Assembly (NCBI RefSeq): GCF_029869925.1
Contig: NZ_CP118605.1
Span: 620,001 to 684,000, forward strand
Origin: Microbulbifer bruguierae
GTDB taxonomy: Bacteria > Pseudomonadota > Gammaproteobacteria > Pseudomonadales > Cellvibrionaceae
Reading direction: 5' to 3'
DNA length: 64,000 bases
Position 1 is the stretch's first letter; each line of letters opens with the position of its first letter. Of this stretch, positions 9,551 to 18,518 are shown piece after piece. Under the pieces are notes generated by a model, which worked only from the letters and a program-made list of their open reading frames with translations, had not been told where the DNA came from and made no database searches. A program made the position numbers and the translations under genes.

Positions 9551-9842
9551 ATGAGTAGACAACATAGATCCTTCTCCCCCGAGCTCAAGCTGGACGCTGC
9601 CCGTTTGGTCATTGACCAAGGGTATTCGATATCAGATGCCGCCCGGTCTTTGGATGTCGGCACAACTCCTATCCGCCGCTGAGTGAACCAACTTGAGGCT
9701 GAATGTGGTGGTGTGACGCCGGCCAGCAAAGCCCTTACCTCGGAGCAGCAATGAATCCAAGAGCTTGAAGCCCGCATCAATCGTCTGGAGCACTAAAAAA
9801 GGCTACCGCTCTCTTGATGTCCGACGAGATGAATCGTACGCG

Positions 9843-9846
<4 letters not shown>
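9551..9846 (+). pseudogene. IS3-family orfA remnant
   Basis: The helix-turn-helix subunit of the transposase. Reading from ATG 9551 gives MSRQHRSFSPELKLDAARL and a recognisable HTH. A TGA at 9680-9682 replaces the expected Trp after TPIRR, and a second TGA at 9752-9754 replaces a basic residue in EQQxIQELEARINRLE. A frameshift near 9795, in an A-run, is needed to reach the normal C-terminus KKATALLMSDEMNRTR. Three separate lesions make this clearly a pseudogene. Confidence 0.88.
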
Positions 9847-10683
<837 letters not shown>

Positions 10684-10784
10684 GTTGGCCACGACACTAC
10701 AAAGTAATCATCTGGTTTGCTGTCGGGCACATAAAATATTTTGCAAGCCGAGGTCGTTGCACTTCCCATATCATCACGGGAAGG

Positions 10785-10975
10785 CACCGCTCGTCATCCT
10801 CCCAGTGGATGGTGGTGTGGTGCTCTGCGCTTGGTCCGGCATTGGCACTACCATCAGCACCTCTTCCACGCCATGACCGTAGCGACCGATGGAATACAGC
10901 TCACTCCACTCGGAGCACTCCACGCTAGGGACACGACTTTGAAAAGGGGCTTGAAATCGGGACAGCGTCTCGGCT
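10785..10975 (-). pseudogene. Relic of a second DNA polymerase II gene (exonuclease region)
   Basis: On the minus strand this stretch translates in pieces to SVECSEWSELYSIGRYGHG then VEEVLMV and, after a frameshift, IHWEDDER. Those line up with the exonuclease-I region of the intact polB here (VECSGQGELYSVGLYGHG, VEEVLMVG, IYWVDDER). At DNA level the best part (10845-10923) is about 80 percent identical by eye to 6103-6203. Nothing else of the gene is left: the dead IS3 copy lies about 85 bases to its left and the sensor kinase gene begins just to its right. It is too diverged to be a fresh copy of the resident gene; a lost paralogue or horizontally acquired polB is more likely. Confidence 0.75.
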
Positions 10976-10992
10976 ACTTAGGCGCGGCCTGG

Positions 10993-12225
10993 TCACCACG
11001 CGAGACGGGCGACTACACGCGTCTCGTCGGCGTGCAGCGAAAACGACCAGCCATTGCGCTCACACAGCCGGTGAACGATTCCCAGCCCCAGACCATACCC
11101 TTGAGACGAGGACTCGGTCGGCGTGTGCCGCTCATCCGCTTCACTACCTACCTGGTTGGTGACGAATAGCTCACGCTCACTGACACGAATCGTGATCGGT
11201 ACCTGCCCGTCGAGTGTGTGCTCGAATGCATTGCGCACCAGATTATTGACCGCGATAGAAAAAGCCTGTGGATGTCCGCAGACTCTGGGTTTTACGAGAT
11301 CGTCGATCTCAACATCGACGAATTTTCCGTTCAACAGGTGGCGCTGCTGATCTATTGCCTGGCTTACCAGCGGCATCACTAAAAACTGCTCGTCATACTG
11401 CCCAGCGTCGGTTTCGCGAGCGAGGCATAAGAACATTTCGATCGTAGCTTTCATTTCGAGCGTCGCACACCGCACTCGATCTACCGTTTTTCTATCGGTC
11501 GCTGACAGATCACTTTCTTCCAGCAGCTCCAGCGCGCCCAGTATCACGGTGATCGGCGTACGCAACTCATGACTGGCTGAACCGGTAAAGTATCTTTCCC
11601 TTTCCACAAATGCGCTGATACGCTCAAGCGTCTTCTCAATAGTCCTGGCGAGCACACCAACCTCATCATCGCCGAACCGGCTGGAAGCTATGCGTTTATG
11701 ATCTTCGGCCGATAGTTTTTCCGGGTCGATGTCCGCGACCACGTTAGCGAGTTGCACAACCGGAGCGACCGCCCTACGCATTACAACAACGCCCAGCCCG
11801 AAACCAAGAACACCGAGGGTACCCACGACCCCGGTAATAACGAACAGCCACCACCAATCCTCTGAAGACTCAGCCTCAATACCGGCAACGTCGAAAACCA
11901 CAAATGCGCGTCGCTGTTCATTTTCGATAGGTACGACTGCGACATGCAACTCTTCGGTATCGAATTCGTACAATCCCTCTTTGGGGTTTGTACGCGCCCA
12001 TTCCCTGAGTGATTCCGGCAAGCTACCCACCTCATCGTATCCGCGCAGGTTCATCGTCAGCGCGGGATAGCTTTCGGCAGCGCGTTGTAGCTGATTTTCC
12101 AACACATGGTCTTCGCTCAACCGGATTGCAGAGAAGAACGCGAATCCCCAGGCCACGCTGATTACCGCAACACACATCGCAAATGCAATGGCGACACGCT
12201 TGCGCAAGCTGTACCGGTACATCAC
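10993..12225 (-). CDS. Sensor histidine kinase, EnvZ/PhoR class
   Basis: A 410-residue inner-membrane kinase, partner of the OmpR-type regulator it overlaps. It has a first transmembrane helix at about residues 9-31 (VAIAFAMCVAVISVAWGFAFF), a periplasmic loop of about 95 residues, a second helix near 128-150 (WWLFVITGVVGTLGVLGFG), then a HAMP-like linker. The HisKA box is SASHELRTPITVILGALEL, the N-box NNLVRNAFEH, and the G-box YGLGLGIVHRLC. The sequence around the usual DxGxG (F-box region) is weak: after NQVGSEADERH it goes straight to the G-box, so the ATP lid looks short. The start overlaps the regulator's stop by 4 bases. With the TonB-dependent receptor upstream, it may sense the periplasmic state linked to that receptor's ligand (inference). 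Confidence 0.92.
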   Translation of the reverse strand: MMYRYSLRKRVAIAFAMCVAVISVAWGFAFFSAIRLSEDHVLENQLQRAAESYPALTMNLRGYDEVGSLPESLREWARTNPKEGLYEFDTEELHVAVVPIENEQRRAFVVFDVAGIEAESSEDWWWLFVITGVVGTLGVLGFGLGVVVMRRAVAPVVQLANVVADIDPEKLSAEDHKRIASSRFGDDEVGVLARTIEKTLERISAFVERERYFTGSASHELRTPITVILGALELLEESDLSATDRKTVDRVRCATLEMKATIEMFLCLARETDAGQYDEQFLVMPLVSQAIDQQRHLLNGKFVDVEIDDLVKPRVCGHPQAFSIAVNNLVRNAFEHTLDGQVPITIRVSERELFVTNQVGSEADERHTPTESSSQGYGLGLGIVHRLCERNGWSFSLHADETRVVARLAW

Positions 12226-12926
12226 TGAGTATCCTCAGCAATGCGGTAGCCGATGCGATGCAACGTATGGATCAGCGGGCGATCAAACGGTCGATCGATC
12301 GCCTGACGCAGCTTGTACATGTGCGAGCGAAGCGCATCACCATCGGGGCGCTCGTCAGCCCATAACAAGGTTTCGAGATCATCGCGGGCCACAACAGACG
12401 GTGCCTGCTCCATCAATCGCTGCAGGAGTCTCATGCCAGCAGGAGTGAGATCGATGTGCCGCCCCGCGCGATACACCTGCAGCGTGGACCTGTTCAGGGT
12501 CAGATCACCTACCGTTAACAGATTGGCGGTTTTACCGTGACTACGCTTGTACAGCGCCTGCAGTCGCGCATGCAACTCTTGTAAGGCGAAGGGCTTTATC
12601 AAATAATCATCGGCACCTGCCTCGAACCCTTTAAGTTTATCGTCAAGGGTATCCCTCGCGGTTAGCATAAGCACCGGCGTTTCTAATTGGGCATCCGCTC
12701 GCAGCTTTTGGCAGAAACTCAGGCCATCCATCCCCGGAAGATTCAGGTCCAGAACAATCACGTCGAACGGATTCGTCAGTGCCAGGTGCATAGCGCTGAT
12801 ACCGTCATAGGCAAAATCCAAAACATAGTTATACCTTTCAAGATACGCGGCAATATTCTCGCAAATACCGCGGCTGTCTTCGACGATCAACACTCTAATC
12901 GGCGCCGCACCAAGCGCATGTACCAT
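12222..12926 (-). CDS. Response regulator, OmpR/PhoB family
   Basis: A 234-residue regulator with a receiver domain (about 10-125) and a winged-helix DNA-binding domain. The phospho-acceptor is the Asp in VIVLDLNLPGMDGLSF; LMLTARD and YLIKPFALQEL supply the switch Thr and Lys. The effector part ends with RSHMYKLRQAIDRPFDRPLIHTLHRIGYRI in shorter pieces typical of the trans_reg_C fold. It begins 57 bases after the stop of the TonB-dependent receptor gene and overlaps the kinase gene by 4 bases, so receptor, regulator and kinase are probably one transcript. A plausible role is feedback control of the receptor. Confidence 0.93.
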   Translation of the reverse strand: MVHALGAAPIRVLIVEDSRGICENIAAYLERYNYVLDFAYDGISAMHLALTNPFDVIVLDLNLPGMDGLSFCQKLRADAQLETPVLMLTARDTLDDKLKGFEAGADDYLIKPFALQELHARLQALYKRSHGKTANLLTVGDLTLNRSTLQVYRAGRHIDLTPAGMRLLQRLMEQAPSVVARDDLETLLWADERPDGDALRSHMYKLRQAIDRPFDRPLIHTLHRIGYRIAEDTQ

Positions 12927-12950
12927 CTACTGCTCCCCCATTACCGGGCA

Positions 12951-12985
12951 CGATTTACCAAGCACTTTTTACCAAGCACTATTTA
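12951..12985. repeat. Short 12-bp tandem repeat at the end of the receptor gene
   Basis: The unit TTTACCAAGCAC occurs as two good copies and a third partial copy (TTTACCAGGCAT). The third copy contains the last codons and stop of the TonB-dependent receptor. This looks like slippage duplication of the gene's 3' end into the spacer before the response-regulator gene. Confidence 0.6.
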
Positions 12986-15364
12986 CCAGGCATAGTCCAG
13001 CCGCAGACCAATAAGCGGCTCGGCTTCACTATCATCCTCTACTACTACGCCCCGGCGGTAGTCAAACTCGGACTCGTCGCTCGACGATGCAGCCGTTACG
13101 TTGATGACATCGAGAAAGGCGGTTACGTCGATGGGGCCAAAGGCGCGCCGGTAGTCAACACGAACGTTCAACGAACCGGCACCACTCGTGCGGCCGACAT
13201 TCCGCTCGGTGATCTCCTTCGAGTAGCGCAGCGGCTGCCCCGCTCCCAACACGTCTGAGTGGATAATAAAGAGGTCATCTGGCGTACCGGAAAGGTATTT
13301 GTAGCGCCCGGCGACCTTCCAGCGGCTGCTGATTTCCCAGGTCAGACCCAGGGTAGCCACATGCTCGCGGCTGAAGTCAGCGGCAACGTCGCCGCGACCG
13401 TCTTTCCGGTCGATTACCGCATCGTTGTACGAATAGGTTGCGGTAGCGTAAATACCCTCGCGAATCATACCATTGGCCACAACATCGACGCCGTACGATG
13501 TGCCGTCACCAATGTTCGCAAAGGTTCCGCTTGCCCGGTCGAGGTCTACCACCAGGTTGCCGAGATTTTGATAATAGGCTTCGGTCAATACCGACCAGTT
13601 GCTGTTCGGGAAGTATTCATAGCCGATACTGGCGTGGGTAATTTCTTCATTCTCAAGATCGTTCGATTCGTTAGCGGCAAGATCCAGGAACCGTGGTGAC
13701 TGATGAAACAGTCCGGCAGTCGCAAAATATCGAACCTTTGTACTCGGCCGCCAATTGACGCTGAATCTGGGCGACGCAAGGCTCTGGTCGGCAAAGCCGT
13801 CGCGTTCAAACCGCATGCCTGTTCGGATATCCCAATCGCCACGTTGAAACAGTTGCTCTACGTAACCGGCGTAGTTGGTTTCCTTCTGAACGAGCGAAGA
13901 ATTGATGCTCTCGGGGGTCAGTACAATAAAGCGCTGACCGGGGTCTGGCCTGAAATCATCATCGTCATAGATATATCGGATCCAATCACCATCCAGGACG
14001 GTGTTATAGTCCAGTTCAATCTGCGTGACTCGCGTACCGGCACTGAATACACCCCATTGGTTTACCGTCTCGAAGTCACTGCGCCAGCCGATCTCTGTCT
14101 CGGCCTCACCGATGGTAATAATGTCTTCCCGCACCGGAAAGCTGGACGCAGGCGATCCCTCAGGTACGAGATCAGGAAACGATTCACCCTCTGAACTGAC
14201 CTTGTCGCTTGTGCGGTAGTACACCTTGTTGGTCCAGACAGCGTCTTCACCGACCAGGGAGCGCAACGTCATACCGTACAAATCACTATCCTGTTCCGAA
14301 TCCTGAAGTGAGGCATCTTCGAAATTGGGCGATGCAAACACATGGGTTACGCCGCGGGTATAGTCCTCGTGCGTATCCATCAACAGAATTTCGAAGGTGT
14401 GGTTCTGGTTGAGGGGTATGACCGACTTAACGATGACGTCTCTCAAGACCGGCTCACCGATATCGAGCTCTTCGATCGTTTCAAACAAAGCGCCGAAATC
14501 CAGCCGTCGGGCAGAAACGAGCAAGGTAGAGTCTTCCGTGATACCGGTAGGACCGTCATAACCAATTTCATAGCCCGCAAGGTCGTAGCGGAAACTGGCG
14601 GAAGGACTGGGATTGCCGTCAGCGACTTCCAGTTTGAGTAGCGATGCCGCCCGGCCGCCATAAGCCGCACCCCACCCACCCGGTGAAAACTCGGCACCGC
14701 TAATCACATTCGGTGCGAAAATCGAGAAGCGGCCGCCGCCACCGACATCTTCCGCTTCACCCAATGTCGCATCAAAGTGCACCGCTTTATCAAAGGGAAA
14801 GTCATCAACGAATATCAGATTATCCCGGGGGCCACGGCCGCGTACGCTGAAGCTCGCGAACTCACTGGCGGATGCCAGGCCCGGTAAACCATCTAGTGAA
14901 AGGAGCGGGTCTGCGCCGCCACCAACCGCACTGCGCAACGCCTCTCGATCGAGGTAGGTGCTGCTAACGGCCAATGCTTCCGCCTGCTGTGCCCGGACCT
15001 CCACTTCCTCAAGCGCCTGCTCGCCAAGTTCGAGTTCGACCTTGAGGTTTTTGCGCGTAACCACGCGGATACTTGGCTCATACAGGGAGTTGAACCCGCC
15101 TTTGGCTACGCTCACCGAGTAGAGGCCGGGGTCGAGCTGATCAATGACGATGCGACCTTGTGCATCGGTCTGTACAGATCGCGTGGTATTGGTTTCCCGT
15201 TCCTCGAGCGTGATCTGCACGGATGAGAGTGGCCGGTCGGTATACCGGTCTTTGACGATGAACGTCAGTGCGCCGGGCGCCTCCGCGGCGTGTGTGACAA
15301 GCGGCATTCCCATCAACAGCGCCGATAGAGTCAACCACGATACCTGTCTCAATTGCTTGCTCAT
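12983..15364 (-). CDS. TonB-dependent outer-membrane receptor with regulatory-like N-terminal domain
   Basis: A 793-residue outer-membrane transporter or receptor. The start is the ATG at 15364 (MSKQLRQVSWLTLSALL) with a GGGGA stretch before it; the longer frame to 15382 adds only six residues. A signal peptide ends at THAAEA. A carboxypeptidase-regulatory-like beta-sandwich follows (about 30-110; GALTFIVKDRYTDRPLSSV), then the plug domain with SFSVRGRGPRDNLIFVDD, then a beta-barrel ending in the aromatic LRLDYAW. There is no obvious N-terminal signalling (STN) domain. Receptors of this layout often import oligomeric nutrients in marine bacteria, but the ligand is not visible. It is transcribed into the two-component genes downstream, an unusual pairing. 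Confidence 0.9.
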   Translation of the reverse strand: MSKQLRQVSWLTLSALLMGMPLVTHAAEAPGALTFIVKDRYTDRPLSSVQITLEERETNTTRSVQTDAQGRIVIDQLDPGLYSVSVAKGGFNSLYEPSIRVVTRKNLKVELELGEQALEEVEVRAQQAEALAVSSTYLDREALRSAVGGGADPLLSLDGLPGLASASEFASFSVRGRGPRDNLIFVDDFPFDKAVHFDATLGEAEDVGGGGRFSIFAPNVISGAEFSPGGWGAAYGGRAASLLKLEVADGNPSPSASFRYDLAGYEIGYDGPTGITEDSTLLVSARRLDFGALFETIEELDIGEPVLRDVIVKSVIPLNQNHTFEILLMDTHEDYTRGVTHVFASPNFEDASLQDSEQDSDLYGMTLRSLVGEDAVWTNKVYYRTSDKVSSEGESFPDLVPEGSPASSFPVREDIITIGEAETEIGWRSDFETVNQWGVFSAGTRVTQIELDYNTVLDGDWIRYIYDDDDFRPDPGQRFIVLTPESINSSLVQKETNYAGYVEQLFQRGDWDIRTGMRFERDGFADQSLASPRFSVNWRPSTKVRYFATAGLFHQSPRFLDLAANESNDLENEEITHASIGYEYFPNSNWSVLTEAYYQNLGNLVVDLDRASGTFANIGDGTSYGVDVVANGMIREGIYATATYSYNDAVIDRKDGRGDVAADFSREHVATLGLTWEISSRWKVAGRYKYLSGTPDDLFIIHSDVLGAGQPLRYSKEITERNVGRTSGAGSLNVRVDYRRAFGPIDVTAFLDVINVTAASSSDESEFDYRRGVVVEDDSEAEPLIGLRLDYAW

Positions 15365-15608
15365 GTTCCCATCCCCAAACATTGGCCGTATTTATTTGAT
15401 GAAACGCCGGAAGGTTAGCAGCGCAAATGTGACTGAAATGTCGCTGAGATGTGAATGCACTATCAGAGCCCGTTTACCTACCCCCAATTCAGCCCAAGAT
15501 TAACACCAGCACCATGCTATTTGGCACGCAAAGTTGGTTGTTTTTCAATCTACCGAAAAGGGCTGTATTACACTTTTTATTCCATGGGTATTTAAGGAGT
15601 TACCTTGA

Positions 15609-16391
15609 ATGAAAAGGATGTTGAAATTTTCACCGATCTTGGCACCTCTGGCATTGGCGCTGAGTACTACCGCCTCCGCCAACCCCCTCGGCTTGACCGG
15701 ACCACAGGACTTTATTATCCGCGTGGGCGGATACTATATTTCCGCAGGAGACGACGAGGTCAGTTTTGTCGACGACTCTTTCCGGACTGGCGATGCGTTT
15801 CGCTCTAACGTCGATCCAGGTTCCGAGTGGGGTTGGTACATGAACCTCGAATGGAAGCCTGTAGAGCATTGGGGCATCGAGCTTGGCTATATGGACGGCG
15901 ACAACCATACCAGCAGTCACGCTGATGGCATTTTTTTGCAGGATTTGGAAGATGTCGACTATCGCGATGTGACCAGATTTGATGCCGATATCAGTACCGC
16001 AAGCCTGAAATTCTACCCCCTGGATGATACCTGCATGGTTCAGCCTTATATAGGTGGTGGCATTAGCTATACCGACTTCGGTGATAGCGGCCTCAATCGT
16101 GCAGTGCGGGACGACCTGGCTGAGCTTGGTCGGCGCGGCAACTTCGAAATGGGTTCGTCCTGGGGCTATACCTGGCAAATGGGTATGGATTTCAACTTCG
16201 GACGCGATAGCTCGTGGCTGGTCAATGTCGCCGCGGTGTACGCGCGATCCGAAACAGATATGCGGTTACAGCTTCTTGAAGACGTTCAGCCAACCTCCGA
16301 TCTGAATCTACTTATTGAGTCCTATTCCGGGGACTACAGCTATGATCCCTGGATGTTCAATCTGTCAGTAGGGTATAAATTCTCCTTCTGA
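15609..16391 (+). CDS. OmpW-family outer-membrane protein
   Basis: A 260-residue small outer-membrane barrel. An AAGGAGT lies 8-14 bases before the ATG. A signal peptide (MKRMLKFSPILAPLALALS) is cleaved after TASA. The mature protein has alternating aromatic and polar strands (FIIRVGGYYIS, IELGYMDGD, VQPYIGGGISYTDFG), the conserved YIGGG-type segment of OmpW, and a C-terminal Phe (LSVGYKFSF) as needed for barrel assembly. Most OmpW proteins are somewhat shorter (about 210-230), so the loops are longer here. It is a single gene closed by a strong terminator. The usual role is uptake of small hydrophobic compounds. Confidence 0.85.
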   Translation: MKRMLKFSPILAPLALALSTTASANPLGLTGPQDFIIRVGGYYISAGDDEVSFVDDSFRTGDAFRSNVDPGSEWGWYMNLEWKPVEHWGIELGYMDGDNHTSSHADGIFLQDLEDVDYRDVTRFDADISTASLKFYPLDDTCMVQPYIGGGISYTDFGDSGLNRAVRDDLAELGRRGNFEMGSSWGYTWQMGMDFNFGRDSSWLVNVAAVYARSETDMRLQLLEDVQPTSDLNLLIESYSGDYSYDPWMFNLSVGYKFSF

Positions 16392-16416
16392 CGCTCGAAA
16401 TTCGGCAGATTATATT

Positions 16417-16438
16417 GGGCGCTTCGGCGCCCTTTTTT
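16417..16438 (+). terminator. Rho-independent terminator of the OmpW-like gene
   Basis: A perfect 6-bp stem GGGCGC/GCGCCC with the stable TTCG tetraloop, followed by six T residues. It sits 26 bases after the stop codon. Confidence 0.92.
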
Positions 16439-16448
16439 ATGGTCAGCA

Positions 16449-17420
16449 TCAATCAATCTGACGACGTGATTCATTGGTACGACGGGTAAGCGGCTCTCGC
16501 ACCAAGCGCACCTGATCGCGCTTGTCCGTTTTCTTTTTGGACTTCTTTTCCTTTGGTTGCTCGTTCTCTGGTTGCTCGCGCTCCTGGCGCGGAGCTGGCT
16601 TCGCGGCGTTATTGTGCCGATCATTTGGCGCATTGCGCTGGGGCTGAGGCTGGCCGCGCAGGTTTTGTGGCTTGGGCCTTTCGTGCACTGTGCGGCGATC
16701 GATTGCCGGACGCTCTAATGCAGGAACAACTCGTGGGTCGTAAATGCCGGTTGGCTTGTCCGCAAGTTTGACTGCGCGCACGTCCCGGCCTGGATCCGGA
16801 CGTGGATTCCGGTGTTCATTACCGCGATCCCCGCTCCGGTTATCCACCTGAGGCGCCCGCGGCTTTGGCTCGGCTATACCAGCAAACCCCTGTTCGCCAC
16901 CTCGGCCACGATTCTGGCCCTGCCCACGACGATCCTGCCCCTCCTCACGACGATCATGTCGTTGCCCATTGCCTTCATGCCGGTCCCGCCGGTTGTAACC
17001 GTCGTCATGATCGTGCCGGCGCGGTGGTGTGTAGTCGCGTCCTCCAGCATAGTGATGGCCGTGGCGGCGCAAGCGCGTATGCCAGCGATCATTGAAGTTT
17101 GCCGATACATAAAAATTCGGGGCCGGATACCAGGGGCCATGCCAGTGACTGGCACTGATCCAATGGTCCTGATACCAACGATAGTAATGCCCCTGCCGAA
17201 AGAACACGTCGCTGCGGTCGTAGAATACGTAAACGCCGAGGGTATCGTCATAGTAGCGATAGCCGGGATCGGTGATCACTGTATAGGAGTAAACCGCAGG
17301 AGCCTTGCGGACATAAGTGCTCCCGCCGATCACCGGCGGAACTGCTGGGTAGGTGACACAGCCACCGAGCGTCAAAGTGATGCTAAGAGCGGCGAGTAAT
17401 CGGTGTGGGACCTGGCGCAT
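16449..17420 (-). CDS. Lipoprotein with a disordered Arg/His/Gln-rich C-terminal half
   Basis: A 323-residue predicted lipoprotein: signal sequence with lipobox LTLGGC (Cys at about 21). The first 130 residues are ordered and rich in Tyr, Trp and His (YRYYDDTLGVYVFYDR, HWHGPWYPAPNFYV). From about residue 135 the protein is low-complexity, made of Arg, Asp, Gly, His and Gln repeats, ending in a Lys-rich patch (PKEKKSKKKTDKRDQ). The stop is 11 bases past the OmpW terminator, so the two genes converge. I do not recognise a named function. The charged tail could bind anionic polymer or metal at the outer membrane, but that is speculation. Confidence 0.78.
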   Translation of the reverse strand: MRQVPHRLLAALSITLTLGGCVTYPAVPPVIGGSTYVRKAPAVYSYTVITDPGYRYYDDTLGVYVFYDRSDVFFRQGHYYRWYQDHWISASHWHGPWYPAPNFYVSANFNDRWHTRLRRHGHHYAGGRDYTPPRRHDHDDGYNRRDRHEGNGQRHDRREEGQDRRGQGQNRGRGGEQGFAGIAEPKPRAPQVDNRSGDRGNEHRNPRPDPGRDVRAVKLADKPTGIYDPRVVPALERPAIDRRTVHERPKPQNLRGQPQPQRNAPNDRHNNAAKPAPRQEREQPENEQPKEKKSKKKTDKRDQVRLVREPLTRRTNESRRQID

Positions 17421-17540
17421 GGTGCGTTTTCCTTGGATTCACACCTGCTTTTTAACCCGGCGCAACTGAATCGCCGCTGAACTTACTTTGAACAAATGAA
17501 AAACAGGGTTAGATCAACATCATGCCAGGAATACCGACAT

Positions 17541-18240
17541 TTACGGCAAGGCTATGCGCGGCCGACCCAGCGTTGCTTGCCTCACCCGCCGGGCAAACTG
17601 TTTCTCGATTTCCTCTTTGAACCGATCACTGCCCAGTGCTAACCCCCTATTCAAGGAGCCCCGGATTTCGTCAAGAGCGGGCGCATCCAGTGCATGCCGG
17701 AACAGTGCCCGGTAGCGCTCCTTGCGCTGCTTCGGGTAGCGGCCGAGCCAGGTACTGCATGTGTGGCGTAAGCAAGCTGGATGACCTGCCCAGCCCATTG
17801 CAGCCATAGCTCGACCAGAAATACTCGCCCGGATCCGACACCATGCCTGCGCGTACCGGATTAAGTTCGATATACCGATAGCACTGCAAAAGATAATCTT
17901 CACTCTGAACCTGACAGCATTTGTAGCGCCCCTCCCACAGGGTTCCCAAACGCCGATATTCCCGATTGAAGTAACGCACATAAATACGCCCAAGGGCCTG
18001 CATCATCCTGCTAACACCCTGATCAGAATGCGGAGTTACCAGCAGGTGGACGTGGTTGGTCATCAATACCCAGGCATGTACCTGAATATCGAACTCCGTT
18101 GCCTAGTGTTTTAGCCAACCGAAGTAGGCGATCATATCCTGCTCTGGACAGAAACAAACTTGCGGGTTGTTACCGCGCGGTATGACATGCTGCGGAATCC
18201 CCGCAGGACCGAGGCGCGGTAATCTGGCCTTCGAACTTTC
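17541..18240 (-). pseudogene. REP-associated tyrosine transposase (Y1_Tnp, TnpA_REP), broken
   Basis: Single-strand transposase of the IS200/IS605-related RAYT family. The minus-strand reading shows ARLPRLGPAGIPQHVIPRGNN, an in-frame TAG after FGWLKH at about 18105, then VHAWVLMTNHVHLLVTPH with the HUH-type metal site, and YRYIELNPVRAGM. A frameshift near 17760 is needed to reach the C-terminus (LDEIRGSLNRGLALGSDRF), which ends at 17541. No ATG exists in the first frame. One stop, one frameshift and a missing start make it inactive. Such proteins normally act on short palindromic repeats outside their own gene, and repeat modules are indeed scattered over the next 6 kb. Confidence 0.87.
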
Positions 18241-18255
18241 CCATTCCTATTTGTT

Positions 18256-18303
18256 ATGCCTAAAGACTAATAGGATGAAAAATCAGCGGATGGTAATGAA
18301 TGT
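18256..18303. repeat. Repeat module B, copy 1
   Basis: About 48 bases sharing roughly three-quarters of positions with 22452-22500. The shared core runs ACTAAT, GGATGRAAA, TCAG, then TAATG. It directly abuts a copy of the GGGTCAGATCAACATT motif on its right, while at 22.4 kb the motif lies on the left. The modules therefore occur in different orders. Confidence 0.6.
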
Positions 18304-18518
18304 CATAATGTTGATCTGACCCATCAGATTCCATATAAGATTTGCCAACCTTGAGATCCTGCAGGTTTTCTAATGACCCTTTGGGGCTAATTTTCACCAC
18401 CACTAAAGGCCTGTTATCTTGATAAAAATAATAATAATTGATACTTGCAAAGCTAATTTGTTCACATATGATCCCACATATCGTAAATTAATTATCTTTA
18501 ATACATGGATTGTTATCA

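Larger units (their letters stand above)
17506..18322. mobile_element. Remnant of a REP-associated tyrosine transposase element, bounded by inverted repeats
   Basis: The broken transposase gene lies between two inverted copies of one 20-bp motif: GGGTTAGATCAACATCATGC from 17506 and, on the other strand, GGGTCAGATCAACATTATGA ending at 18322. Eighteen of those 20 positions agree. The span is about 817 bases. Related copies of the motif occur at 22375, 22418, 23553 and 23602. I take these motifs as the ends or target repeats of the element, which is an inference from their position. Confidence 0.6.

Noticed and set aside
10741-11169. Plus-strand frame of 142 codons near the dead IS3 copy
   Set aside because: It runs antisense through the polB relic and into the 3' end of the kinase gene; its resemblance to a polB shadow frame is what exposed the relic.
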